Positions 12,901 through 22,899 of a stretch of DNA of 64,000 nucleotides are shown in pieces. Source of the DNA: Neurospora tetraspora (Eukaryota > Ascomycota > Sordariomycetes > Sordariales > Sordariaceae); assembly GCF_033439725.1 (NCBI RefSeq), contig NW_026944384.1:1426001-1490000 (forward strand), read 5' to 3'. Numbering within the stretch: the stretch's first letter is position 1; every line of letters begins with the position of its first letter. The notes under the pieces were generated by a model. It worked only from the letters and a program-made list of their open reading frames with translations. It was not told where the DNA came from and searched no databases. A program made the translations under genes and the position numbers.

Positions 12901-13126
12901 AAACATCATTTTTCATAACATCATCATGAAATCATCATCGTCATCACCGTCCCAACCAAGCCCATAACCATCCGTGTACTTGTATGCAGCCGTTGCCCCC
13001 ATCCATCTATCCGTTGCCCGTTTCCAACAATGCTCTATACTATTTCATGCTCTTGTGTGACCGACCAGTCGGTTGTAGGACCTTTCTATGCTTCCCTTTT
13101 TCCATCTCTCTGAAGCGCTCAACACT
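9996..13126. other. Large intergenic region, no gene supported
   Basis: About 3.1 kb between the 5' end of the C2H2 gene and the 3' end of the F-box-like gene. All open frames are short, overlap on both strands and lack domain signal or matched splice sites. Base composition is ordinary, not RIP-like. The part next to 9995 should hold the C2H2 promoter. Confidence 0.5.
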
Positions 13127-16100
13127 TCAGCTTCCCTTATACCCCAAAACACTCTGACTGGTCATCAACGGGACATAGGCACTCCCGGTGCCAGTAGTCC
13201 CTCGACTATGACCACTAGCACTGCTCTCGATACTTCCGTGTCCATACTTGTAGCAGTGGTCCCTTTGATCATCCCTCCGCTCTTCCCTCCTTTCTCTCAC
13301 CTCCCTCTCCCTTTGTCTTCTTCCTGCATCATCTTCACTCCTCCTCCCACGATGCAACACCGTCTCGGTCCCGGCCATAGAAGAAATCCCAGGGGTCCCG
13401 GTTCTAGAGGGCCCAGGAGTACCATTCCTCGAAAAACCTGGCGTCCCCGCCCTAACGATACCAAACAGCCCTTCTTTAAGTCTTGCTCCGAAGCCAAGGG
13501 AAGAGGAAGTGGCGCTGTTATGGTGATGAGGAGGAGGCAAGGTAGGCGGAGCGCAAGTAACCCCGCAATCAGCGTGGTGGTCGTGGTAAGGGATGCTAAA
13601 AGCTAGCATGTCCTCGTGGTCACGATCACCAGTTACAGCGGAGGTGGGGGCCGACTCAGCAGCGCCTGGTCTCGAGCGGGAGGAGTTGAGGGCGGCCATG
13701 ACTGCTAGTGAGTCGTGCCCGTGGTGGCCGGAGTGTTGGCGTCTGTGACCACTGGAAGTGCCGGTGTGGTGGTGGTTATGCGAGTTGGCGCGCTTCAGGG
13801 GGAACGGGTTCGGGATTTGTGATTTGATCGAGTGAGAGTTGGAGCGCTTGGGCGGTTGGGGACGCGCCGGTTGAGGTTGAGGTTGAGGTTGAGGATGGTC
13901 GATGGATTCAATGGTGGAGGGAGTGCCGTAGGGCCCGTGGGCGAATTCCTTGCTGAGTTTCTCGAGGACCTGTTCCCTGGCCTTTTTGAGGGCGGCGGCC
14001 CGATCTTGCTCGGATTCCACGTGAGCGTCGAGATCGGCGAAGAGGGAGGGACCATCGGGGTTGGAGGAAGTGGAGTCGCGGAATAGGAGGGTACCGACGG
14101 CGCCGCCACGGGCGTTTTGTGGTCCGCTGATGCCGAGAAGGGGGCCGGTTTTGGAGGAGGGGTCGTAGACGGTTGGCGAGAGGACGGCGGGGAAGGGGTT
14201 GGCATTGAGTATGGGGGCGGTGATGTTGAGCCGGGCAGCCTGAGGAGTGTCCAAAGATGGACGAGGAGAGGGGCGGTGATCTTGCTTGGTCATCCGGGGA
14301 GGAGAGCGGGGAGGGGTGGGCGAGGAATAGCCTGGTGGTGGTGGGGGCAATGCTTTGTCTTTGTTGGACGCACCACCGGCAGATTGGGGAGGTGACGGTG
14401 GGAGTCGCTGGGTAATAAGTTGTGGTGGCGTGTAGGGAGCGTTCTTGGGTTGAGGAGGCTGAGGTAGGTCTTCATCATCGGCGCCGTTGACTTCAGACAT
14501 GGTCTTGAGTTCTGGTAAGGTCGGAAGAGTCGTGACCTTGTCGTCCTCCGGGTACTCCCGGCGGTGATGACGATGGTGCTTGCCTTGGCGAGAGCGCGAA
14601 GGAGAACGAGAACTATGGCGGGAGCGCGAAGGTGAACGAGAACGGTGACGATCGCTAGACTCGTCACGACGGGAGTGCTTGGTCTTGCTTCGGCTGTGGC
14701 GTCCCTTATCCTTCTCCTTCTCACTGCTGCGGTGCCTGCGCTCATCGTCGCTGGCACGTTCACGGCGCTCGCGGTCCCGGCGACGCGACTCATCGGCATC
14801 CTCTCCCTCAGTGATGCTGTCATCTCCGCGATGGTGCTTCCCAGAGCTCTTCTTACGGAGACGCTGCTTCTTGATTCTCGTGCTGACAGACATGTTGGTG
14901 CCCATTTGCAGATCAGCAACATCGACTTCCTCCTCACCCTCTTCGTGAATCGTCGTAATCGTACCGCTTCCACGTTTGTTGGCTCCTCCACCATCGTGGA
15001 TGACGGTATTAGTAGTCATACCACTCGCAACAGCAGCAGCCGTCACCCCCCTCGCCCACTCTTGCACTCCCACCTCCAGCGCATCCACCCCATCTTCCAA
15101 GCCACCTCCATTAAACAACACCGTCTCCAAATCCACATTCAACAACTCCCTCGTCATCGCCGTAGCAGCCAACGACTCCGTCAACAGCGTCTCACACCCA
15201 TCCGTCGTGCTCGACAACCCGCTCACCTGCCTTCGCTGACCCTGCCTCATCACACTTCCGCTCTCAACACTCCCACTAATCGACCGCCTACACCAAACAT
15301 CCCCCTTCTTTCCGCCCTTGGCCCTCCGCTCCGCCTCATCAAACAGTGGCTTGAGCGCCTCGTCCCACGTCCCTTCTCCGACAAGCAAGACCTCCTCAAA
15401 CTGGAACTCCCTCACCGTCCTCATGTGCCTCTTCACGAGCCCGTTAACCTGGCTAGCGTTCATCGTCGCATTTCGCACCGACAAATACTTAAGACGAGGC
15501 ATATTCATCTCTCTTCGTCTCGGCCTTTCAGGTAGCGGGCTCATGGAGTCTGTTAACTCGTTGAACAGTTTCTTTTGCTGCTTCTTCCCTCCAGCTGGCG
15601 CGAAAAGGGGATCTTCACCCAGCGCAATAGGGCACGGTCCTTTCCGGTGTCCATCCCAAGTGAAACTAAGCTTTTCCAATCGTGGAGCAAACCAGCGAAT
15701 GAATTCATCCATGATCTTCAGGTGGTCCAGCCCGGGGGAGGTAGGGTGGTAGAAATCCCAGCTTTCAACGCTGATGTACAGCTTGCGGATCTGTCGCCAG
15801 CGACGCTCGGACGAGGGGGAGGAGCCGTAGCCGGAGCCAGGCGTGTGGCGGAGGTAGTTGAAGGCCGTGGGGTGGACGCCCGACAGCGAAAGCTTGGAAA
15901 GCTTGGTGAGCGGTGCCCGTTCCAGAGAGATGCGCAAGCTGATTAGTGCGTAGTCGACGCAGTCCCTGCGGTACCGCTCGTTGGGGTCCTGGCCGGGGGT
16001 TTTGATGGAGAGGTGCCGCATGTTGGGCAAATGGCGCATGGCGTGGATGAACGAGGGAACGTTGGAAGCCGCGTGGAATAAGGGCGGGTACTGCTCCATG

Positions 16101-16504
16101 AGGATCTGGCCCAGTTCGGAGTTTGTGAATTTCGGTCGGACCAGCGCCGCGGCCATGGAGGTGATTGGGTGGTAGAGGAAGGAGATCTCGCGGCCTGTTG
16201 TTGGGTGGATTAAAGGTGGGAGGAAGGTCGCGTCCGAATGGGGGAAGGAGAAGGTTAGGTGCTCGATGTGGTGGCCGATTCGACTGAGGGCGCAGATGCG
16301 CGTCTGCTTGGTAAAGGTGTTGGCTGTGAAGGTTAGGTGGGTTCGTAGGAAGAGCCGCCTAGTGAGGAGGGAGGAAAGCGTGGAGTTGGTGGCGCGGACG
16401 ACGCAGAGGTCGCGCTTGTCGAGCAGGTCGAAGAGTCTCTCGCGGATGGTCTCGTCTTTCCACAGGCAGTAGAAGTCTGCTTGTGGGTTGGTATTAGGTG
16501 CCAT
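13127..16504 (-). CDS. F-box-like protein with RS-rich, disordered C-terminal half
   Basis: A single exon of 1125 aa, starting at MAPNTNPQADFYCLW; an ATG 28 codons upstream is less likely because the intervening residues are not protein-like. Residues about 10-50 (ETIRERLFDLLDKRDLCVVR) resemble an F-box, which would bind Skp1 in an SCF ubiquitin ligase. It is followed by a region with leucine-rich-repeat-like statements (NMRHLSIKTPG, LTKLSKLSLSGVHP, LEKLSFTWDG), the usual substrate-binding part in such proteins. The second half is disordered: an Arg/Ser block (RHRSRSPSRSRHSSRSPSRS), a proline-rich stretch, a PQPQPQPQP repeat encoded by a TTGAGG hexamer run, His-rich segments and a charged RERREER tail. 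An RS block on an F-box protein is unusual. Function is inferred from the N-terminal half only. Confidence 0.8.
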   Translation of the reverse strand: MAPNTNPQADFYCLWKDETIRERLFDLLDKRDLCVVRATNSTLSSLLTRRLFLRTHLTFTANTFTKQTRICALSRIGHHIEHLTFSFPHSDATFLPPLIHPTTGREISFLYHPITSMAAALVRPKFTNSELGQILMEQYPPLFHAASNVPSFIHAMRHLPNMRHLSIKTPGQDPNERYRRDCVDYALISLRISLERAPLTKLSKLSLSGVHPTAFNYLRHTPGSGYGSSPSSERRWRQIRKLYISVESWDFYHPTSPGLDHLKIMDEFIRWFAPRLEKLSFTWDGHRKGPCPIALGEDPLFAPAGGKKQQKKLFNELTDSMSPLPERPRRREMNMPRLKYLSVRNATMNASQVNGLVKRHMRTVREFQFEEVLLVGEGTWDEALKPLFDEAERRAKGGKKGDVWCRRSISGSVESGSVMRQGQRRQVSGLSSTTDGCETLLTESLAATAMTRELLNVDLETVLFNGGGLEDGVDALEVGVQEWARGVTAAAVASGMTTNTVIHDGGGANKRGSGTITTIHEEGEEEVDVADLQMGTNMSVSTRIKKQRLRKKSSGKHHRGDDSITEGEDADESRRRDRERRERASDDERRHRSSEKEKDKGRHSRSKTKHSRRDESSDRHRSRSPSRSRHSSRSPSRSRQGKHHRHHRREYPEDDKVTTLPTLPELKTMSEVNGADDEDLPQPPQPKNAPYTPPQLITQRLPPSPPQSAGGASNKDKALPPPPPGYSSPTPPRSPPRMTKQDHRPSPRPSLDTPQAARLNITAPILNANPFPAVLSPTVYDPSSKTGPLLGISGPQNARGGAVGTLLFRDSTSSNPDGPSLFADLDAHVESEQDRAAALKKAREQVLEKLSKEFAHGPYGTPSTIESIDHPQPQPQPQPARPQPPKRSNSHSIKSQIPNPFPLKRANSHNHHHTGTSSGHRRQHSGHHGHDSLAVMAALNSSRSRPGAAESAPTSAVTGDRDHEDMLAFSIPYHDHHADCGVTCAPPTLPPPHHHNSATSSSLGFGARLKEGLFGIVRAGTPGFSRNGTPGPSRTGTPGISSMAGTETVLHRGRRSEDDAGRRQREREVRERREERRDDQRDHCYKYGHGSIESSASGHSRGTTGTGSAYVPLMTSQSVLGYKGS
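13871..13894. repeat. Hexanucleotide microsatellite (TTGAGG)4
   Basis: Four perfect copies lie within the F-box-like gene and encode the Pro-Gln repeat on the minus strand. Length variation would change the protein by whole PQ units without a frameshift. Confidence 0.9.
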
Positions 16505-19317
16505 GATTGCTTTTGCATGTCTTGGACGATGTGATGATGTTTTGGGGTATATGATGTGATGGTTGAGAGTTAAGTCTTCTGGTATCACACCTTTCCCATG
16601 GTATACAACTTGAAGTGAAAAGAAAAGAATATGATTTGATGAACGACAAGTAAGAAGAAGAAGGATAAGGTGGGTAGGGGAAGAGAGGCTTTGGGTATCT
16701 CAGATGCTGGTGGTGGTCCACCGGTGTAAGTCCTCTCTATCCGTTTTCGTCTTTGGCGACGATGGTTCTCTCAGAATCCAATGTCGTCAGAAGAGGTGAA
16801 CGTCGTTTTCGGTTCTAAACCTTGTACAGCAGAAAGGGATATGAAGCCAACGAAAAGCGAGAGAAGAAACAAGAAGGACTTTCTGTTCCCCCAAGAAGAG
16901 TGGAGGAGGACTCGAACAAGCAGATATACCCCACTGGTGACACCTCATCACCGACCGACATACATGGACCTACCACTCGGTATGTCTCCCCCTTTGAACT
17001 ACTGCATCCAGAACATGGCAGACCATAGGTTGTGTATACCTTCAGAAACGCATACTGAGCATATGCCAAGCATCAAAGGAAGGCAGACTGGTGTCTCGAC
17101 TTGGATATCGTATGGCTGTCAGTGACTCATTTTCAGTTGCAATCAAAGTGCCGTCTCTCGTGCATTTGCAGATGGTTACAGATGATGGTTGCAAGAATTC
17201 TGGGGCGGCATCTCGGACGGCTGCACCATGCAATGTCGGTCGGGACAGGAACAAGTGGGTGGGAAAAAAACGGATGGGGACGGAATGTGAGAGGCTTCGA
17301 GAAAGACTTGAGACGACTGTGGCTTTGCAGTCTTTTGCTCCGTAGACTCCGTAGACTCCATTGCGAGCGCGACCTTTGGACCGGACTGGATCTCGACGAT
17401 GGTCGTTGGTTGATGGTGAGGTGTGTCGTTGCTGGTTGGTCGTTGTCTTTCTCTCGAGCCGCGCCGAAGACTGTGAGTGGTCAGACCGGATTTTTAAATA
17501 AAGGTCGCGCCCCCCGCATGACACCAATGCAGCCTGTCTGACCTCTCGAGACTTCTCAGCCAGTCGACCTCACCAAGAAACGGGATGGTGCTGCAACCAG
17601 GGGCAACCGATTCGATCCAAAGGGGCCCGAAAAAGATGCGAAAGGTGTGGTGGCAGTCGGTGGTGGGGAAAAGAGAGGAAAGTTGAAACAATGAAACGAA
17701 CGTCGATGGAGGATGCCGATGCGGTGACTGCCGTGGCCAAGAGGAGCTGGATGCTTAGCAGATGCTTAACGGGTTCAAAGTATCACGGTCGATCATGAAG
17801 ATGGTGTGGAGGAAAGAAATTTGTGATTATTATCAATGAGGATGAAACGTTGCAGAGGCTACCTCTATGGTGCTCGCGTTTATTCGAGAAAAGAGCAATC
17901 AATATACATCACTATTGTGGTCGAACCTTCTCTTGTTAGCTACGCGATAGTCAGCCATCATCTCTTGTTTGGAAGAAGGTGCAAACTGTTATCGATAAGC
18001 ACCCCTCATCAACCAATGACAGCTCCACATTTCCAAATCCAGACCACCGTCTCTCCCCTCCTTCCACATCCAAGCCGTCGATTGCGGGTCATTTTCCGTC
18101 CGGGCCAGACAACTGACGTGGATCGACAGGATCACATCGCGCCAGGGGTCGAATGGACTCATGACTTCGTTCCGCTCCGGCGCGTGTTTCGTGAAACGGG
18201 ATGGTCCGGGACTGGACCCTTCTTGCGGCCCCGCTCCCTCCGCGGTTGTCCCTGGTCGTAGGGCAAGGGTTGTCAGGTACACGTTGGCGCCCAAAACGTT
18301 CACGATTAGGCACATGTCAGATTTTCATGATTGTTGTGTAGGGCTGTGGGTGGTGGCAGGTATAAAGAAGGGTATGGCACGCCTTGCTTTTAGCTGTAGG
18401 CATTCGAAAATGGAAAGAGCACAGAGGAAGAGACGTTACAAGGCAAAAGTGAGGCCGGTTGCTCGGATCGGGACTCGGACCGCCTCGGACATCTCTCCAT
18501 GATGAGACTCTAGCACTCTAGCACTCTCCAGCTGGCTTGCTGAGTTGTCACCCCTACTATGGACCCAGGGGACCTGGGAGAGAAATGTCAAACGGCCAAG
18601 ACATGTGTTAGCTAACTAACTGACAGCTGGAAGTGTCAAACCAAAGCGGTGATGGAAAGCTTGAAAATCTAGACAGCTCTTTCAGTGCGTTGGACTTTGG
18701 TGGTTTCATCTATGGGGAGAGTGCAAGTTCACCGACGGCTGCGCCGGCAGACAAGGTGGGCGGGCGGAGTGTCTTTATATATACAGTTCATCAAAGCCAG
18801 GCTGCTAGGAGGATGAGGAATTCGGGAGCACGGAACTCAGCCGCGTTTCCACACACACCTCGGTCTCACCTCCCGTGCTCGCGACACTGATATCGCCGTA
18901 TCGGGAAGGTACGAACATTCTTTCGATATTTCTTCCAGTGACTCACACACGATAATGACTTGGAGAAACTCTTGATAGAACCTCTCGCTTCATGAGCTGC
19001 CGTGTACATGAGTTATTCCGATCTATTTTTGCTGGATACCAATGCGCTTGTAACAGTATCTCCAAACGCTGATGACAAGATTGTACACTGATGGCTGTGC
19101 TGTACGAGCAAGGAAGTGAAGTTATCGGGTTTACGTATGGCCTGCCGAAGCCACGAGAAAACCCGACTCCTCGTAACCTAGGAGGTGAAACAAGATCACC
19201 GCGTCCAAGCTACTCCACGGTGCTCGACTCTGACCAAACCATCATGAAAATCTGGATGATTCTGGGCCTCGTAGGATGAGACAAGATCACCGCATCCAAG
19301 AAACACCACGTGCCTGT
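16505..19317. other. Intergenic region, no gene supported
   Basis: Divided between the 5' leader and promoter of the F-box-like gene (from 16505) and the 3' side of the zinc-knuckle gene (ending at 19318). No open frame has a recognisable product or intron pattern. A short direct repeat (about 21 bases) occurs at 19188-19210 and 19279-19303. Confidence 0.5.
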
Positions 19318-21588
19318 TCAGTGATGTCCCCTTGCCCACTGCTTCCCACCTCTACCCCTCCGGCCGCCGCCATATCCACCGCGACCACCACCACCACCAC
19401 GTCCGCCCCCGCCGCCGCCGCCATTCTTAAAAGAATCGCCTCCCCTGCCATGGTTGTAGCTCTGGAACTCCCTCAGTCTTCCAGGCGGCGGACCAGGCGG
19501 AAGCGGCGGGTTGAAGGAACCACCACCACCTCCTCCATTCTTGCCTCGTCCGCCACGGTTACCACCACCAGCGCCACCAAAGTTAATCTTCCCTTGCGCT
19601 GGTCCACCCTGATTCTTCTGCACCGGCGGCCTAATAAACCCCTCATCTTCCTCATCCTCGTCATCGTCCTCAAAGAAGACATGTCTCTGCGGCGCAATAC
19701 CATGTCCGAAATCTGGTCTGCCGCCGTTGCTGTTTGCATCCCAGTCCGCATAAGGATCCTCCTCGTTGTACGCCGCCAAAACCGAGCCCTTGGGCATCGG
19801 TTTCAGCGCAATGGCAATCTTTTCGGATTCCGGATCGACGTAAAGCTGCTCGACGTTGCTCTTGCTCCACGTCTCCCACACCGTAATCGTTTCCGGGCGC
19901 GCCATGTTCATGCCGCAGTCGGCGCCGTAGTGGCCCGCGTTGCCGCAGCAGTAGCAGTAGATGGGTAGCGCTTTGACCTTGGAGGAAGTGAGAGGGTCGG
20001 GCTTGAAGGTGCGCCAGAGCTCGACGCAGGTCTCTTCGAGGTGTCCGTCGCGAGAGCCGCAGATGGCGCACTCCATCTGGTCGCGCGGGAGGGCGAGCTT
20101 CTCGGTGCAGGACTCGGCTTCGTGCCCGAGCTGGCGGCATTTGGTGCAGCGGCGACGGGTCGGGCAGGCGTAGGATGGGTGCTCGGCGACGGCGTTGCAC
20201 CAACGGCAGGTGAGGAGGGGGCATTGCGAGGAGTCGTGCGAGTAGGAGGCGCATTCGATGCAGAAGAGCTGGTTGTGTTCAAGACCGCAGAAGTATTTGT
20301 GGCGGATGTGGAGGTCGACGTCTTCGTTTCTGGGCGTTGTGGGTTGTGATAGTTGTTGCTCCTCGTTTCTGGCTGCCACTTGTGGGCGCTCGCTCGGTTC
20401 ATCGGCAGCTTCTGTCTCTTCGTATTTTGGTGGCTCCTCTGCCTCATCTAAAGCTGGCCTTGGACTGGCTGCCATGATACCACGGTAAACGGCTTCAACA
20501 TCCTCGTTGTTCTCGAGGAAGAAATTCCGAGCAACGTCCTTCCCAACGGGAGTTTTGTTCTTTGTCACAATCTGTTTGAACCAGGTACACCAGGACGTCC
20601 AGATAACGCCCAGGAGCTCCGGGGTATCGGCGGTCAGAAGGTCTCGATTCAGGTTGATGAAATCCTGAGACCACTGAAGGAATCTGGTCTTCCAAAGGTC
20701 TTTGTCCCTCTTCAACTCATCCAAGTCCGACTTGGGGACCAACGGTGGCATTGTCAGATTCTCGAATCTGGTACGTTGGAGAGTGAATTGGGTCCAGTTT
20801 GTCTTCTTTGGCTCTTTATTTTTAGCCCGTGTCTTTGGTCCCTCAGGCTCGCCGTTGAGTGCTTCAGAGATTATCTGTCCGAGGCTTTCTCTGGACAGCT
20901 TTTGCGCTGAAGCCAGCTTGGATCCCGCAGCCACCTGATCTATAGAGCAGCCTTTCTGGTCCGCGTGGTCCTGCAGCCACTGCACCCAAGCCCTGTACAA
21001 GAGATCGGGATTGTTCATCTTGTTGACCTGAGCCTCGTCCATCTTTGTCTCGGGCCACCGGATATTGTGCCTGATAAGAGTCTCACAGAAATCCACAAAA
21101 CGCATCTGCCACGACTCTGGGTATCTCGGTCGTGACCTGAAATCGAAGGGCTGATGGGGAGGAAGGGCGAGCCAGCCATCCAGGACCTTTTGGTCCGTCG
21201 GCGATGAACTCTTTGAACGCTTTCCGCCTTTGGTCTTCTTGACAGGCGATGCCGACGCCGTCTCTGGTGTGGGCTCTGGGTCGGCTTCCTTCTTTTGCGA
21301 CTTTTTGCGCAGGCTTGATGTACTCAGTGATATGAAGGATGTCCGCAGGCCGTTGCTAACGCCGCGGTTCCAACCACCATGCGCTGGCGTACTCTCAGCC
21401 TCGTTGTCCTTGGTCGACGCCGCTTCAGATCCAGAAGGAGAATCTCCTATCTCACCCTCCTCGAACTCATCAGCCGGCGTGTTGGAGGCAGCCTCGGGAT
21501 TTTCCACCCGGGCCTTTTTGACACCCGAGGCATCCGATTCATCATCGGCAGGCCTTTTGCGGCTGGACGGCGAACCCGGAGCGCTCAT
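19318..21588 (-). CDS. Zinc-knuckle RNA-binding protein, Air1/Air2-like (TRAMP complex)
   Basis: One exon, 756 aa from MSAPGSPSSRKRP; the frame is open 45 codons further upstream but those residues read as 5' leader. The N-terminal part is acidic and disordered with a basic KKTKGGKRSKSS block. The middle holds five CCHC knuckles in a row: CIECASYSHDSSQC, CRWCNAVAEHPSYAC, CTKCRQLGHEAESC, CAICGSRDGHLEETC and CYCCGNAGHYGADC. Five closely spaced knuckles are the layout of yeast Air1/Air2, which hold the poly(A) polymerase and helicase Mtr4 together in the nuclear TRAMP complex that marks RNA for the exosome. The C terminus is an RGG/Gly-rich tail ending KQWARGHH, typical of RNA-binding and arginine-methylated proteins. 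The long N-terminal region is not found in the yeast proteins, so the TRAMP role is likely but inferred. Confidence 0.85.
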   Translation of the reverse strand: MSAPGSPSSRKRPADDESDASGVKKARVENPEAASNTPADEFEEGEIGDSPSGSEAASTKDNEAESTPAHGGWNRGVSNGLRTSFISLSTSSLRKKSQKKEADPEPTPETASASPVKKTKGGKRSKSSSPTDQKVLDGWLALPPHQPFDFRSRPRYPESWQMRFVDFCETLIRHNIRWPETKMDEAQVNKMNNPDLLYRAWVQWLQDHADQKGCSIDQVAAGSKLASAQKLSRESLGQIISEALNGEPEGPKTRAKNKEPKKTNWTQFTLQRTRFENLTMPPLVPKSDLDELKRDKDLWKTRFLQWSQDFINLNRDLLTADTPELLGVIWTSWCTWFKQIVTKNKTPVGKDVARNFFLENNEDVEAVYRGIMAASPRPALDEAEEPPKYEETEAADEPSERPQVAARNEEQQLSQPTTPRNEDVDLHIRHKYFCGLEHNQLFCIECASYSHDSSQCPLLTCRWCNAVAEHPSYACPTRRRCTKCRQLGHEAESCTEKLALPRDQMECAICGSRDGHLEETCVELWRTFKPDPLTSSKVKALPIYCYCCGNAGHYGADCGMNMARPETITVWETWSKSNVEQLYVDPESEKIAIALKPMPKGSVLAAYNEEDPYADWDANSNGGRPDFGHGIAPQRHVFFEDDDEDEEDEGFIRPPVQKNQGGPAQGKINFGGAGGGNRGGRGKNGGGGGGSFNPPLPPGPPPGRLREFQSYNHGRGGDSFKNGGGGGGGRGGGGGRGGYGGGRRGRGGKQWARGHH

Positions 21589-22523
21589 TCTGGGTTGGGG
21601 GATCGATATATGATGTTTGAAACTAGAGACAGAGTGAGTGTCTGGGTAAGTCAAAGTGAAGTGGCCGAACACTGCAAATGCCAGTGTTGAAATTTTAGTG
21701 GGGCAACAGCGCCACAAAAGCAAATTCCTAGACCAAGAATGGCCGGATTCGACCCCTGGTTTCCATGGTTGTTAGCTTGGTTCCCAGTGATGAGATCAAG
21801 GCCAAAGCTCGATATACAATCGATATTCAAGGATCAAAGTGAAGGACGGAATGCGCGATGGTGTTTGTTGAATGGCGCAGAGGGTCTGAGACAAGACGCC
21901 TCAAAGTCTTGGGTGGCTCACCTTGTCATTCAAAAGCTGAGCGCTCGTAGATGATGAGCTGAAGTTGAAATGACTATTCGTCGCTCGGTAAAATCTAATG
22001 CCCGCCAATGAACGTTCTAGCCCAAACGCTCATTGCAAGGTAGTCGAATCCATTAATGACTGAAGATAGGGCGGCAGATAGTGCTTAAGGCCTGTTCGGT
22101 TTCGAGCCCACTCCGGTTTCAAAAAAAGGGCTGAAAAGCTTGGCGCTTAGAACAGTAGTCTTCCGCGTGATCACGTGGTCTATCGCGCCAATGTCTGGGT
22201 CCATAAATAGTGGGTCTTTGTTTACTCTCTCTAACTCTTCTTTCAATAACCAGCATTTGTTGTTTACCGTCTTCTTTGCCCATCTATTTTCCACACAATC
22301 AGCAATTCCCAGCACGCCCGATATACAGAGACTCCCCTCTGGTAGTGAGCGTTGCCAGTGATGCGGTAGAGGTTGGGAAGCGAGGGGAGGTCGGCGGTGG
22401 AGGCTGGGTTTAACCAGGTTGGATTGAGGAAGAATTAAGAGAATGGGAATTTGGAGAGCCGGAGGCATGGGGATATGAAGCGGAGAGAGGATATTGAATG
22501 GTAAAGGAAAACGATGAAAATGA
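21589..22523. other. Upstream of the zinc-knuckle gene, spacer
   Basis: Contains the promoter side of the minus-strand zinc-knuckle gene and then spacer leading into the repeat-rich region. No gene is supported. Confidence 0.5.
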
Positions 22524-22883
22524 TGCCATTTTCACTCATGCCAACATCAAGGGTCATGCACAATGCCTTGTGCAGCGCCTTGCGATCGGCTGCCGTGTGA
22601 TGAACGTTGTACCCGTCGTCTTACATGTGGCCACCAGTGTCCAAGTCTGTGTGGGGAAGAGTGTCCGCAGGATTATTGCCAGGTGTGCTGCTCCCGCAAA
22701 GACGACCGGGTCGACCTACTGGAATTCAAGACTTGCGAAGAGATCGATCTTAATGAAACCCCCATTATAGTTTTAGGCTACGGTCATTTCTTCACTACCG
22801 AGACCTTAGACGGCTTAGTAGGAATACATAAGGTCTACACTACTAGCAAGACAGGCCGTTACAATAGATTGAAAGACCTATAG
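22524..22883 (+). pseudogene. Fragment of an NF-X1-type zinc-finger helicase
   Basis: An open stretch of about 119 codons, bounded upstream by an in-frame stop, reads as the C-terminal part of the fungal NF-X1-finger and helicase-domain proteins (ZNFX1-like, superfamily 1). Seen directly: Cys/His-rich repeats with CTMPCAAPCDRLPCDERC and LTCGHQCPSLCGEECP, then the segment ETPIIVLGYGHFFTTETLDG that follows the fingers in this family. The helicase domain, most fingers and the true C terminus are missing, and AT-rich RIP-type sequence begins just after the stop. Best read as a remnant left by duplication followed by RIP of the flanks. The family match is from memory of conserved motifs. Confidence 0.65.
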
Positions 22884-22899
22884 TCACAACCAAAATATA

